From the NCBI GenBank assembly GCA_003153155.1, contig PLWV01000006.1:1-64000 (forward strand): a DNA stretch of 64,000 bases, written 5' to 3'. Below, one piece after another: positions 44,535 through 55,728 of the stretch. This DNA is from Gallionella sp. GTDB lineage: Bacteria; Pseudomonadota; Gammaproteobacteria; Burkholderiales; Gallionellaceae. Positions within the stretch are counted from its first letter, which is position 1; each line of letters starts with the position of its first letter. The notes under the pieces are model-generated. The model worked only from the letters and a program-made list of their open reading frames with translations. It was not told where the DNA came from and made no database searches. A program made the translations under genes and the position numbers.

Positions 44535-46593
44535 GCAAGTAATCATGTTTGTTTGCCATCCAGCGTTGCAAATGCCCCCGCGCCGCTTCGGGAAAATCGC
44601 GTAGCAATTCGTCGGCGACTTGCCGTGCGTAATTCAAAAGATCTTCATCCGCGCTGATGTCGGCAAAGCGCAGCATCGCCACACCGCTTTGCCGCGCGCC
44701 GAGCAATTCGCCCGGACCGCGCAATTGTAAATCCTGCTGCGCGATGGCGAAGCCGTCGTTGCTCTCGAAAATAATTTTCAGGCGCGCCCGCGCCAGTTCG
44801 GAGAGCGGTTGCTGATACAGCAGGATGCACAGGCTTTGTGCCGTTCCGCGCCCTACCCTGCCGCGCAATTGGTGCAGCTGCGCCAGCCCCATGCGCTCGG
44901 CGTGGTCGATCACCATCAGGCTGGCGTTCGGCACATCCACGCCGACTTCGATGACCGTGGTGGCGACCAGCAGTTGCAACTCGCCCGCCTTGAACGCCGC
45001 CATCACGCGCGCTTTTTCGATATTATCGAGCTTGCCATGCACCAGACCCACGCGCAGCTCCGGGAAGGTTTGCGTGAGCAGCTGAAAAGTCTCCAGCGCG
45101 GTTTGCAATTGCAGTGTTTCTGATTCATCGATCAACGGGCACACCCAATAGGCTTGCTGTCCTGCCACGCAAGCGGCGCGCACTCTGGCTATCACCTCGT
45201 CGCGGCGTTCATCGCTGACCAGCTTGGTGATCACCGGCGTGCGCCCGGGCGGCAATTCGTCGATCACCGACACATCCAGATCGGCGTAATAGCTCATCGC
45301 CAATGTTCTAGGTATGGGAGTTGCGCTCATCATTAGTTGATGAGGTTCATTCGAATTTAATTTCATCGATGAACTGGAGTTCGCATCCGTGCCTTTGTTG
45401 CGCAACGCAAGACGTTGCTGCACGCCGAACTTGTGCTGCTCGTCGACGATCGCCAGACCGAGTTTGTGAAAGCTGATCTGTTCCTGGAACAACGCGTGCG
45501 TGCCGATGGCGAGCAGCGTTTCGCCGGAAGCGATGCGTCCGGCGGCGAGTTGCTTGTCCTTTTTTTTCAGGCTGCCGGACAGCCACACCGGCGTGATGGC
45601 TAGCGGCTCCAGCCAGTCGCGCAGTTTGAGGTAATGTTGCTCGGCTAGGATTTCGGTGGGCGCCATCAGCGCGACTTGATAGCCGTTTTCGATCGCCTGC
45701 AACGCGGCCAGTGCCGCGACGATGGTCTTGCCGCTGCCGACATCGCCGAGCAGCAAGCGCTGCATCGGATGCGGCTGCGCGAGGTCACGGCTGATTTCGG
45801 CAAAGGTGCGCTGTTGCGCTTTGGTCAACGCGAACGGCAAGTCTTTTATCAGGCGGGCGGTAAATTGCCGGTGTGGCGCAAGAGTCGGTGCGATGCGTTT
45901 GCTGCGTTCGCGGTGATGCACGCGCATCGACAGCTGTTGCGCCAGCAGCTCGTCGAACTTGATGCGCCGCCAGGCGGCGTGACTGCGCTCTTCCAGCGTA
46001 CTGGCGGCAATATCCGGGGTGGGGTTATGCAGCAGCCGGATGCTTTCTGCGAAGCTCGCCAGATGCAGCCTTTGCAATAGCGCTTCCGGCAGCGTATCGC
46101 TCAATGGCAAAGTTTCCAGCGCGTTGCCGATCAGCTTGCGCAGGATGGGTTGCGACAGCCCCGCCGTGGTCGGGTAAACCGGGGTGAGGCTTTGTTGCAG
46201 CGGCGTGTCGTCATCCACTGCGCGGCATTTCGGGTGCACCATCTCCAGCCCGTAATAGCCCATGCGCACCTCGCCAATGGCGCGTATCTGCTTGCCGACG
46301 GCGAGTTGTTTCTGCTGGCTGGGATAGAAATTCAGGAAGCGCAGATACAACTCGCCACCATTGTCCTCCAGGCGGCAAACCAACGTGCGACGCGGACGAA
46401 AGGCGATTCCGCTGTGGGTGATCGCTCCCTGCACTTGCGCATTCGATCCCGGTTGCACGGTAGCAATCGGCGCGAGATGGGTTTCATCCTCATAGCGCAA
46501 CGGCAGATGCAACAGCAGATCGGCGCGATGATGGATGCCGAGCTTGGCGAGTTTGCTTAGTGTGGCAGGTGAGATTTTTGCAGGAGCGTTCAA
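44527..46593 (-). CDS. recG: ATP-dependent DNA helicase RecG
   Basis: Remodels stalled replication forks and Holliday junctions. The 688-residue protein has the N-terminal wedge/OB domain (residues about 50-150), Walker A LLLGDVGSGKTIVAALAAL, DEQH-type motif II IVDEQHKFGVQQR, motif III MSATPIPRTLAM, and the C-terminal motifs TTVIEVGVDVPNASLMVI and QLRGRVGRGTAQS. Length and motif order are standard. It ends inside ubiC, so the two are probably cotranscribed. Confidence 0.97.
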   Translation of the reverse strand: MNAPAKISPATLSKLAKLGIHHRADLLLHLPLRYEDETHLAPIATVQPGSNAQVQGAITHSGIAFRPRRTLVCRLEDNGGELYLRFLNFYPSQQKQLAVGKQIRAIGEVRMGYYGLEMVHPKCRAVDDDTPLQQSLTPVYPTTAGLSQPILRKLIGNALETLPLSDTLPEALLQRLHLASFAESIRLLHNPTPDIAASTLEERSHAAWRRIKFDELLAQQLSMRVHHRERSKRIAPTLAPHRQFTARLIKDLPFALTKAQQRTFAEISRDLAQPHPMQRLLLGDVGSGKTIVAALAALQAIENGYQVALMAPTEILAEQHYLKLRDWLEPLAITPVWLSGSLKKKDKQLAAGRIASGETLLAIGTHALFQEQISFHKLGLAIVDEQHKFGVQQRLALRNKGTDANSSSSMKLNSNEPHQLMMSATPIPRTLAMSYYADLDVSVIDELPPGRTPVITKLVSDERRDEVIARVRAACVAGQQAYWVCPLIDESETLQLQTALETFQLLTQTFPELRVGLVHGKLDNIEKARVMAAFKAGELQLLVATTVIEVGVDVPNASLMVIDHAERMGLAQLHQLRGRVGRGTAQSLCILLYQQPLSELARARLKIIFESNDGFAIAQQDLQLRGPGELLGARQSGVAMLRFADISADEDLLNYARQVADELLRDFPEAARGHLQRWMANKHDYLHV

Positions 46594-46656
46594 TGGGTGT
46601 TTATTACGATGCGTTTTGACTATCCTTTGAGTCTCACTAATTCGTCATTCCGGCGG

Positions 46657-46718
46657 ATAACCAGCGACTTGGTTGGCGTCTTTTGACAATCTTGTCGAAT
46701 GGCTAGTAGTTTCATCAG
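46657..46718. repeat. 62-bp element family, locus B, inside a palindrome
   Basis: ATAACC at 46657 to CATCAG at 46718, exactly 62 bp. The outer flanks TTCGTCATTCCGGC (46641-46654) and GCCGGAATGACGAA (46719-46732) are perfectly complementary, so the element sits in the middle of another palindrome. Core arms GACTTGGTTGGC and GACAATCTTGTC pair imperfectly. Confidence 0.85.
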
Positions 46719-46738
46719 GCCGGAATGACGAAGCTCCC

Positions 46739-47125
46739 TTAATCCTGGACGACCAGCACGCCATCCATCTCCACCAGCGCACCGCGCGGCAGTGCGGCCA
46801 CACCCACTGCGGCGCGTGCCGGATAGGGCTGGCGGAAATAGCTGGCCATGATTTCGTTCACTTTGGCGAAATGGCCGAGGTCGGTGAGATATACATTCAA
46901 TTTTACCAGATCGTTGAAGCTGCTGTCGGCAGCACTCGACACCGCGCGTAAATTCTGGAACACGCGATGGATCTGCGCTTCGACACCCTCCACCATCTGC
47001 ATCGTGCTCGGGTCGAGTCCGATCTGGCCGGACAGATAGACCGTGTCGCCGACGCGTACCGCTTGCGAATAGGTGCCGATTGCGGCGGGCGCGTCGGGGG
47101 TTTGGATGATTTTTTTGTGCGCCAT
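46739..47125 (-). CDS. ridA: RidA family enamine/imine deaminase
   Basis: A 128-residue trimeric protein that hydrolyses reactive 2-aminoacrylate-type intermediates. Family marks are [20 protein letters not shown] near the N-terminus, [14 protein letters not shown], and the substrate-binding Arg in [19 protein letters not shown]. Start ATG with GAGGACAAC upstream. It lies downstream of the phosphoglucomutase gene on the same strand. Confidence 0.95.
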   Translation of the reverse strand: MAHKKIIQTPDAPAAIGTYSQAVRVGDTVYLSGQIGLDPSTMQMVEGVEAQIHRVFQNLRAVSSAADSSFNDLVKLNVYLTDLGHFAKVNEIMASYFRQPYPARAAVGVAALPRGALVEMDGVLVVQD

Positions 47126-47197
47126 GTTGTCCTCTGCATCAAGATAGGCCGCGCTGCATGCAGCGCGGCCAGTTAGCCGAATCGCAATTATAGCCGC

Positions 47198-48844
<1,647 letters not shown>

Positions 48845-48981
48845 TTATTGTGATTTTCTCATTTCATTTTACCACCTGCCCGGCAGATATAAGGCAAATG
48901 CAAAGTTGGCATTCCCCAAAGCGCCCAATTCCTGCAATAATCACGAACGCAAATGAATAATATTGAAAGAGAGCAAGTAAA

Positions 48982-49644
48982 ATGACGAATCAGGATGATT
49001 TGAAGCGCGCAGTCGCCAGGGCTGCGATTGAGTATGTGCCGTTCGATTGTATCGTCGGCGTGGGCACCGGTTCCACCGCCAACTTTTTCATTGATGAACT
49101 AGCCAAGATCAAGCACAAGATACGCGCCGCGGTCGCCAGTTCGGAGGCTTCGGCGAAGCGTTTGGCGGGACATGGCATCGAGGTGTTGTCGCTCAACGAT
49201 GCGGGCAGCCTGCAGGTGTATGTGGACGGAGCGGACGAGATCACGCGCCATCTGCACATGATCAAGGGCGGGGGGGGCGCGCTGACCCGTGAAAAAATCG
49301 TGGCGGCTGCCAGCAAAAAATTCATCTGCGTGTGCGATGCCAGCAAACTGGTGGATATACTGGGCAATTTTCCGTTGCCCATTGAAGTGATTCCGATGGC
49401 GCGCAGTTCGGTGGCGCGCCAACTGGTCGCGTTGGGCGGACAGCCCAAGTTGCGCGAAGGTTTTACCACCGATAATGGCAACATCATTCTCGATGTGCAT
49501 GGACTGACCATCATGAATCCGGTGGAGCTGGAATCCACGCTGGATCACATCGCAGGTGTAGTTACCAACGGCTTGTTCGCGCGCCGTGCCGCCGATGTGC
49601 TGCTGCTCGGCACAGCGGAAGGCGTGAAGACGATGACAGCGTAA
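48982..49644 (+). CDS. rpiA: Ribose-5-phosphate isomerase A
   Basis: Interconverts ribose-5-phosphate and ribulose-5-phosphate. The 220-residue protein shows [36 protein letters not shown] (catalytic Asp and the phosphate loop), [11 protein letters not shown] and the catalytic Lys/Glu region. It starts with ATG after GAAAGAGAGCAAG. It is divergent from pgm with about 150 bp between the starts. Confidence 0.97.
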   Translation: MTNQDDLKRAVARAAIEYVPFDCIVGVGTGSTANFFIDELAKIKHKIRAAVASSEASAKRLAGHGIEVLSLNDAGSLQVYVDGADEITRHLHMIKGGGGALTREKIVAAASKKFICVCDASKLVDILGNFPLPIEVIPMARSSVARQLVALGGQPKLREGFTTDNGNIILDVHGLTIMNPVELESTLDHIAGVVTNGLFARRAADVLLLGTAEGVKTMTA

Positions 49645-49704
49645 AAGTTCTTAATCCCCTTCCCAAACGGGGAAGGGACGATTGCCTCCTCTACCGCTTG
49701 CGGG

Positions 49705-49766
49705 ATAACCAGCGACTTGGTTATCGTTTTTTGATAGCCTAGTCGAATGGCTAGTGGTTTCATCAG
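49705..49766. repeat. 62-bp element family, locus C
   Basis: ATAACC at 49705 to CATCAG at 49766, 62 bp. Core arms GACTTGGTTATC and GATAGCCTAGTC match at 10 of 12 positions plus one wobble. To the left, CCTCTACCGCTTGCGG is half of a palindrome and the right flank starts AGG, as if inserted there. It lies between rpiA and phoU. Confidence 0.85.
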
Positions 49767-49854
49767 AGGATTGAGGTGAGGGGTGGTGTGGCTGTCATTT
49801 TCCCTTCACATTTGTCGCCTATGCTACGCAGTTGCTTAACACAAGGAATACATC

Positions 49855-50562
49855 ATGGCCAATAGTGAACATATCTCCCGGCAGTTCGATGCCGATCTCG
49901 AAGCCATCCGCGCTTACGTATTGCAGATGGGGGGATTGGTTGAAAGCCAGATCAAGAGTGCCGTCGAGTCGCTCGTCAGCGGCGATGTGGCTCTGATGAC
50001 CCGTGTGATCAATGACGACCATCGCGTCAACGCCATGGAGGTGAAGATAGACGAAGCGTGCAGCCAGGTGATTGCGCGTCGCCAGCCGGCGGCGGGTGAT
50101 TTACGTTTGGTAATGGCGGTAATCAAGACCATTACCGATCTGGAGCGCATTGGCGATGAGGCCGAGAAGATCGCCCGTATGGCCAAGCTGCTGTCGCAAA
50201 AGCAGGGGCTTGCCATCCCGCGTTATCATGAAATAAAACATGCTTCGGATATCGCCCTGGACATGCTGCGTAAATCGCTGGATGCTTTTGCACGCCTTGA
50301 TGTGGTGATGGCCGCGCAAGTGGTGCGGCAGGACGACCAGGTGGATGAAGAATTCCGCGCCATCATGCGTTATCTCATCACCTTCATGATGGAAGACCCG
50401 CGCACCATTTCCACTTCGCTGGAAATCCTGTTCGTGGCGAAGGCGATCGAGCGCATCGGCGACCATGCCAAGAACATGTCCGAGTATGTCATCTACATGG
50501 TCAAGGGGCGCGACGTGCGCCACATCACCGTGGACGAAGTCGAGCGCGAAGTTCAGCTGTAG
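49855..50562 (+). CDS. phoU: Phosphate-signalling regulator PhoU
   Basis: A 235-residue all-helical protein of two PhoU repeats, each with a metal-binding E/DxxxD pattern (LERIGDEAEKIARMAKLL in the first, IERIGDHAKNMSEYVIYM in the second). It normally restrains the PstSCAB-PhoR system, yet no pst or phoR genes are in this window. It shares one base with the ppx start, so phosphate sensing and polyphosphate breakdown are likely coupled at translation. Confidence 0.95.
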   Translation: MANSEHISRQFDADLEAIRAYVLQMGGLVESQIKSAVESLVSGDVALMTRVINDDHRVNAMEVKIDEACSQVIARRQPAAGDLRLVMAVIKTITDLERIGDEAEKIARMAKLLSQKQGLAIPRYHEIKHASDIALDMLRKSLDAFARLDVVMAAQVVRQDDQVDEEFRAIMRYLITFMMEDPRTISTSLEILFVAKAIERIGDHAKNMSEYVIYMVKGRDVRHITVDEVEREVQL

Positions 50563-52037
50563 TGCGGCAACAGCCCATCCTCGCCGCAGTTGATCTGGGG
50601 TCGAACAGTTTTCGGCTGCAGGTTGCCCGGGTCGAGGGAGATCAGCTGTACATGCTGGACGGGTTGCGCGAACCGGTGCGGCTTGCCGCCGGACTCACTG
50701 CCGACAAGTACCTTGATGCCGAAGCACAGCAACGCGCGCTGGCCGCATTGGGACGATTTGCCGAACGCTTGCGCGACTTGCCGCGCGAAGCCGTGCGCGT
50801 GGTAGGCACCAACTCACTGCGCGTGGCCAAGAATGCCGCCGACTTCATTCCTCAGGCCGAGCACACTCTGGGGTTCCCAATCGAAGTCATCGCCGGACGC
50901 GAAGAAGCGCGCCTGATCTACCTCGGCGTGGCGCATGGTTTGCCGCAATCGAAACACAACCGTCTGGTGATAGACATCGGCGGCGGCTCCACCGAATTCA
51001 TCATCGGCAACGGACTCACCCCACTTAAACTGGAAAGCCTGTACATGGGCTGCGTCAGCTTCAGCAGCCGTTTTTTTCCGGACGGAAAAATCACCAAACA
51101 AAATCTCAAGCAGGCCGAACTCGCCGCGCGCAATGAATTACAAACCATCGTCGCCGACTACAAGGGGCAGTGGCAGCAGGCTCTCGGCTCGTCTGGGACG
51201 GCAAGGGCCATTGCCGAAATATTGGAGCTGAACCGCTACAGCAAGGGCGGTATCACGCGCGAAGGACTCGACAAGCTGCGCGCCCATTTGCTCAATGCGG
51301 GCGACGTGCATAAACTCAATCTGCAGGGCTTGCGGCCGGATCGCATACCCACGCTGGCGGGCGGCTTTGCCATCATGTACGCGGCCTTTTGTGAATTGGA
51401 CATTACTCACATGGACACCGCCTTGGGCGCGTTGCGTGAAGGCGTGTTGTACGACTTGTTGGGACGCTTTCATAACAACGACATGCGCAACGTGACAGTG
51501 CAGCAATTCATGCAGCGTTATCGCGTTGATGCCAAACAAGCCGGGCGCGTAGCAAAACTGGCGCAGATATTTGCGCAGCAATTTTTCGACAGTGAAATCG
51601 ACGAAGCCGCGCAGCATATACTCAACTGGGCAGCCAGTCTGCACGAGATCGGCATCAGCGTCGCACACAGCGGCTATCACAAACATACCGCCTACATCAC
51701 AGCCAACGCCGACATGCCGGGCTTCTCAAAAAAGGAACAGGCGCGCCTGAGCCTGCTTACGTTGGCACAGCGCGGCAGCCTGAACAAGCTGCAGGGACAA
51801 CTGAAAAATGCCGCAGATTACGTGTTGGCAATGAGCCTGCGCTTGGCTGTGCTGTTCTATCGCAACCGCAGCGACAGCGGTTTACCCGCTTTGCACGGGC
51901 GTTTCAGCGGCACAAAATTTCACCTCTCGATAGACCCGGACTGGCTAGCACAAAATCCCTTGACCGAAACCGCGTTGCAGGATGAAGTAAAACAGTGGAA
52001 GGCGTTAGGAGTCAGTTTGCAGGTTGTGGAGGGGTGA
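50562..52037 (+). CDS. ppx: Exopolyphosphatase
   Basis: Releases phosphate from polyphosphate ends or hydrolyses pppGpp. The 491-residue protein has the sugar-kinase/Hsp70-like fold: AAVDLGSNSFRLQVARVEG at the N-terminus, the conserved GREEARLIYLGVAHG, phosphate loop IDIGGGSTEFIIG, and a C-terminal HD-like helical domain (ASLHEIGISVAHSGYHKH). It starts with GTG whose G is the last base of the phoU TAG, giving a one-base overlap. Confidence 0.95.
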   Translation: MRQQPILAAVDLGSNSFRLQVARVEGDQLYMLDGLREPVRLAAGLTADKYLDAEAQQRALAALGRFAERLRDLPREAVRVVGTNSLRVAKNAADFIPQAEHTLGFPIEVIAGREEARLIYLGVAHGLPQSKHNRLVIDIGGGSTEFIIGNGLTPLKLESLYMGCVSFSSRFFPDGKITKQNLKQAELAARNELQTIVADYKGQWQQALGSSGTARAIAEILELNRYSKGGITREGLDKLRAHLLNAGDVHKLNLQGLRPDRIPTLAGGFAIMYAAFCELDITHMDTALGALREGVLYDLLGRFHNNDMRNVTVQQFMQRYRVDAKQAGRVAKLAQIFAQQFFDSEIDEAAQHILNWAASLHEIGISVAHSGYHKHTAYITANADMPGFSKKEQARLSLLTLAQRGSLNKLQGQLKNAADYVLAMSLRLAVLFYRNRSDSGLPALHGRFSGTKFHLSIDPDWLAQNPLTETALQDEVKQWKALGVSLQVVEG

Positions 52038-52091
52038 TTCCATTTCAAAGGTAAAACAATCCGTAGGTCGGGGTTCGTGCCTTGCCCAAGG

Positions 52092-52991
52092 CTACGATTT
52101 CTCCAGCACTTCGCTCAACATGCGCGCCACACCGGTTTGCCACGATGGAAGGTTCAAATCGAAAGTGTGTTGCAGCTTCGTCGTATCCATCCGCGAATTG
52201 TGAGGGCGTCTGGCGGGCGTGGGAAAAGCGCTGGTGGGCACGGGCCGGATGGCATCAGGCGCAACTTTGAGCGTGATGCCTGCGCTTCGGGCAAAATCGA
52301 GTACGAAGCTGGCGTAGCCGTGCCACGAAGTTTCACCTCCGGCAACCAGATGATACAGGCCGGACAGCTCCGGTCGCTGCCGGGCAGTGCGGATCGCGTG
52401 GGCGGTGATGTCGGCCAGCAAATCCGCCCCGGTGGGTGCGCCGATCTGATCGTCGATGACGGTAAGACTCTCGCGCACTTGGGCCAGTCGCAGCATGGTT
52501 TTGGCAAAATTGCCGCCGCGCGCGCCATACACCCAACTGGTGCGGAAAATGAGGTGCCGGCAACCCGCTTGCCGGATGAACTGCTCGCCTTCCAGCTTGG
52601 TTGCGCCATACACGCTCAGCGGAGCGACAGGGTCGGTTTCTAACCAGGGTTTGTCACCACTTCCGTCAAACACATAGTCGGTGGAATAATGGATCAGCCA
52701 TGCATTGGCACGCTTGGCTTCCTGTGCCAGCACACCGGGTGCAAGTGCGTTGATAGTGCGGACCAGCTCCGGTTCGCTCTCTGCCTTGTCCACCGCCGTG
52801 TGCGCGGCTGCATTTACGATCACATCCGGTGCGATGGAACGAACCGTTCGGGCGAGACCTTCCAGATCGGTGAAATCGCCACACAGCTCCTGGCTATCGG
52901 CATCCACCGCGATCAACTCTCCCAATGGCGCAAGACTGCGCTGCAGTTCCCAGCCGACCTGGCCGTTTTTGCCGAGGAGAAGGATCTTCAT
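52092..52991 (-). CDS. rfbD: dTDP-4-dehydrorhamnose reductase
   Basis: Last step of dTDP-L-rhamnose synthesis, NAD(P)H dependent. The 299-residue SDR shows ILLLGKNGQVGWELQRSL for the dinucleotide fold, the Thr-Asp motif STDYVFDGSG, and YGATKLEGEQFIRQAG with catalytic Tyr and Lys. It is the final gene of the surface-sugar cluster and separated from rfbB by a pair of inverted repeats. Confidence 0.96.
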   Translation of the reverse strand: MKILLLGKNGQVGWELQRSLAPLGELIAVDADSQELCGDFTDLEGLARTVRSIAPDVIVNAAAHTAVDKAESEPELVRTINALAPGVLAQEAKRANAWLIHYSTDYVFDGSGDKPWLETDPVAPLSVYGATKLEGEQFIRQAGCRHLIFRTSWVYGARGGNFAKTMLRLAQVRESLTVIDDQIGAPTGADLLADITAHAIRTARQRPELSGLYHLVAGGETSWHGYASFVLDFARSAGITLKVAPDAIRPVPTSAFPTPARRPHNSRMDTTKLQHTFDLNLPSWQTGVARMLSEVLEKS

Positions 52992-53011
52992 CAGAATGCA
53001 ACCTCACAATT

Positions 53012-53126
53012 CGTCATTCCCGCGCAGGCGGGAATCCAGTCAACAACAAAAGCCCCGCAACGCGGGGACAAAACCTCAAGGCATATTGGATAAAACCGCT
53101 GGATTCCCGCCTGCGCGGGAATGACG
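53012..53126. repeat. dRS3-like inverted repeat pair between rfbB and rfbD
   Basis: Two perfectly complementary 28-bp arms, 53012-53039 and 53099-53126, each with ATTCCCGC...GCGGGAAT in the pattern ATTCCC-N8-GGGAAT seen in neisserial dRS3 repeats. The 59-bp spacer holds a CCCCGCAACGCGGGG hairpin. It could form a strong cruciform or transcript hairpin. Confidence 0.85.
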
Positions 53127-53151
53127 GTATTAGAATGTTTTAAGGTTTTCA

Positions 53152-54216
53152 CTAAGCACGTCCCGCGTAATTCTTTTCTACCCACTGCCGGTAGTTTCCG
53201 GACTGCACGCTGCTCACCCAGTCCTGATTTTCAAGGTACCACTTTACAGTTTTGCGGATGCCGGTCTCAAAAGTCTCGAGGGGTTTCCAGCCCAGCTCGC
53301 GTTCGATCTTGCGCGCATCGATGGCATAGCGGCGGTCGTGGCCGGGACGGTCGGTGACAAAGACGATCTGTTCGCGGTAAGACTTGCCGTCAGCTCGTGA
53401 ACAGAGTTCGTCGAGCAGCGCGCAAACCGTGTGCACGATGTCGAGATTGGCTTTTTCATTCCAGCCGCCGATGTTGTAGACCTCGCCCGGCTTGCCTTTT
53501 GTCAATACACAGCGTATCGCGGCGCAGTGATCCTTGACGTACAACCAGTCGCGGATTTGCTGGCCGTCGCCATATACCGGCAGCGATTTCCCCGCCAGCG
53601 CATTGACGATCATCAGCGGGATGAGCTTTTCCGGAAAGTGGTACGGACCATAGTTGTTGGAACAGTTGGTGGTCAGCACCGGCAAGCCGTAGGTGTGGTG
53701 ATAAGCCCGCACCAGATGGTCGCTGGCGGCCTTGCTGGCGGAGTAAGGGCTGTTCGGTTCGTAGCGTCTGGTTTCACTAAACGCCGGCTCGTCCTTAGCG
53801 AGCGAGCCATACACTTCGTCGGTGGAGACATGCAAAAAGCGGAAGCCGGATTTTTCCGCATCCGCCAAACCGTACCAGTAGGCGCGCACCGCCTCAAGCA
53901 AATGGAAAGTGCCGACGATGTTGGTTTGAATGAAATCTCCGGGGCCGTGGATGGAACGATCCACATGGCTTTCCGCCGCAAAATTGACGGCGGCGCGCGG
54001 GCGATGTTCGGCAAGCAGCTTGCCCACCAATTGCGCGTCGCCGATGTCGCCGCGCACAAAGATGTGGCGCGGGTCATTCTTGAGCGTAGCGAGGTTTTCC
54101 AGATTGCCCGCGTAAGTCAGCTTATCCAGATTGATTACGGTCTCATCGCTTTGCGCGAACCAGTCGAGGACGAAATTCGAACCAATAAAACCTGCGCCAC
54201 CAGTCACTAATATCAT
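53152..54216 (-). CDS. rfbB: dTDP-glucose 4,6-dehydratase
   Basis: Forms dTDP-4-keto-6-deoxyglucose with tightly bound NAD. The 354-residue protein has [19 protein letters not shown], the dehydratase motif [18 protein letters not shown] with its Thr-Asp-Glu triad, and [15 protein letters not shown] with Tyr and Lys. The start is ATG at 54216; a CGCCTCGGACGAGGCG palindrome lies at 54227-54242 just upstream. It is separated from rfbC by two broken genes, which probably break the former operon. Confidence 0.97.
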   Translation of the reverse strand: MILVTGGAGFIGSNFVLDWFAQSDETVINLDKLTYAGNLENLATLKNDPRHIFVRGDIGDAQLVGKLLAEHRPRAAVNFAAESHVDRSIHGPGDFIQTNIVGTFHLLEAVRAYWYGLADAEKSGFRFLHVSTDEVYGSLAKDEPAFSETRRYEPNSPYSASKAASDHLVRAYHHTYGLPVLTTNCSNNYGPYHFPEKLIPLMIVNALAGKSLPVYGDGQQIRDWLYVKDHCAAIRCVLTKGKPGEVYNIGGWNEKANLDIVHTVCALLDELCSRADGKSYREQIVFVTDRPGHDRRYAIDARKIERELGWKPLETFETGIRKTVKWYLENQDWVSSVQSGNYRQWVEKNYAGRA

Positions 54217-54396
54217 GTTATTTACCGCCTCGGACGAGGCGCGTTATGTCCCAAATGTGGCGCGATTATATTCGATGCGCTCAGTCAGTCATACATGCCA
54301 ATACTTCGCACAACTTTTTCAAGTTAACCGTAGGAACCACTTCCACATTCGGACCGAACGGCTAGCATTTTCTCAGACGTGAAATCACCTGCGCAA

Positions 54397-54978
54397 TCAG
54401 CGAAGATGCCGGCTACGATACCATTCTGCCGTGGCGCGCAAGCCTTGCTCCAGCTTATATGGCGGAAACCAGGCCAATTCTCTTCATATCTTTTCATCAT
54501 TGACGCGCAACGAACCGAGCAATCTATCAACCTGCTCCGCGCGCGTCCCAATGCAGCAGCCATGACACCCAGCAGGGCGGGCGGAAAATAAAATCCGGCT
54601 ATTGCAACCCAATGCCCGGGCAATCTTTTCCACCAGCATCGCCGTCGAAACATCATCGCCATCACTGACCAAATAAGTCTGTCCGACGGCAGCGGGATGT
54701 GTCGCACAGGCGATCAAAGTATCCGCCAAATTGCCCACATATACCAGACTGCGCACATTGTTCGCGCCCGCCAGCGGCAATGGAATTCCTCGATCGATTG
54801 CGGCCAGCAGGCTGATGAAATTCCCTTTCAAACCGGGACCATAAACCAACGGCGGGCGCACGATCACGACCTCAAGCCCGGTTTCTTGTGAATGCGCTGC
54901 AAGTCTTGTTCGGCCCGCCATTTCGAGATGGCGTAAGGATCTTGCGGATTGGGTTCCTCTGACTCCGCAAAGCGTTGC
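54397..54978 (-). pseudogene. Broken NAD-dependent epimerase (N-terminus lost, several frameshifts)
   Basis: Pieces of one epimerase can be read by changing frame: FAESEEPNPQDPYAISKWRAE at the 5' end (catalytic YxxxK), then LEVVIVRPPLVYGPGLKGNF and SLVYVGNLADTLIACATHP in a second frame, FPPALLGVMAAALG in a third, and ELAWFPPYKLEQGLRATAEW ending at TGA (54397-54399). At least three frame changes are needed. The Rossmann N-terminus is absent, replaced by the permease fragment. Relatives act in O-antigen sugar synthesis (UDP-glucose 4-epimerase type). Confidence 0.78.
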
Positions 54979-55186
54979 GCTAAAGACCAGAGTAAACACC
55001 AGCATGATAAGTAATGGGCGCGCCAATGCCCACGTGATGCAAATGGTGGTCTTGTAGCTCACAAGAATATCGCGCCAAGCCAAAAAGAAGAACAGTTCGC
55101 GGTAACGCCACAGGTCTCGCCAGTAATGGCGCCGTCCTGCCTGCCTCGATAACTAGTGTTGACTGATTAGCGTGTGGATTGATCAT
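54979..55186 (-). pseudogene. Broken O-antigen ABC permease fragment (wzm-type)
   Basis: The ATG at 55186 overlaps the rfbC stop (ATGA). [16 protein letters not shown], then after a frame change RHYWRDLWRYRELFFFLAWR and DILVSYKTTICITWALARPL and LIMLVFTLVFS are recognisable as the N-terminus of a polysaccharide-export ABC-2 permease. It stops after about 65 residues and joins the epimerase fragment at about 54976-54982. The remaining permease helices, any wzt ATPase and intervening genes are missing. Confidence 0.75.
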
Positions 55187-55728
55187 GCAAACAATTCCGC
55201 TGCACTAAAGTTTTTACCTTGCGCATCTTTACCGGAAACTACCGGGGCAGCCTGCAGCTTCCAATCTATCGCCAGCTTCTGATCATCCCAACGTATGCAG
55301 CGTTCGTGCTCCGGGAACCAGTAATCGGTGGTCTTGTACAAAAATTCTGCGGTCTCTGAAAGGACAAGGAAGCCATGCGCAAAACCTTCCGGTATCCACA
55401 GCATGAGCTTGTTCTCGGCCGATAATTCCAGCGAGACATGCCGCCCGAAAGTCGGTGAATCTTTCCGGATATCCACCGCAATATCGAGCACCGCGCCTTG
55501 CACCACGCGCACCAATTTGCCTTGCGGATGCTGGATCTGATAGTGCAATCCGCGCAGCACATTTTGAGCAGAGCGCGAGTGGTTGTCCTGCACGAAATCC
55601 ACATCACGGCCAGTCAGCTCGGCGAACCTGCGCCGATTGAAACTTTCAAAAAAGAAGCCGCGATCATCGCCAAATACTTTGGGTTCGAAGATCAGCAGGT
55701 CGGGGATGGCGGTATGAATCAGTTTCAT
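55183..55728 (-). CDS. rfbC: dTDP-4-dehydrorhamnose 3,5-epimerase
   Basis: Epimerises C3 and C5 of the dTDP-4-keto sugar. The 181-residue cupin shows [20 protein letters not shown] at the N-terminus, [20 protein letters not shown] with the catalytic His, and [15 protein letters not shown]. It overlaps rfbA by four bases upstream and the permease fragment downstream by four. Confidence 0.96.
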   Translation of the reverse strand: MKLIHTAIPDLLIFEPKVFGDDRGFFFESFNRRRFAELTGRDVDFVQDNHSRSAQNVLRGLHYQIQHPQGKLVRVVQGAVLDIAVDIRKDSPTFGRHVSLELSAENKLMLWIPEGFAHGFLVLSETAEFLYKTTDYWFPEHERCIRWDDQKLAIDWKLQAAPVVSGKDAQGKNFSAAELFA

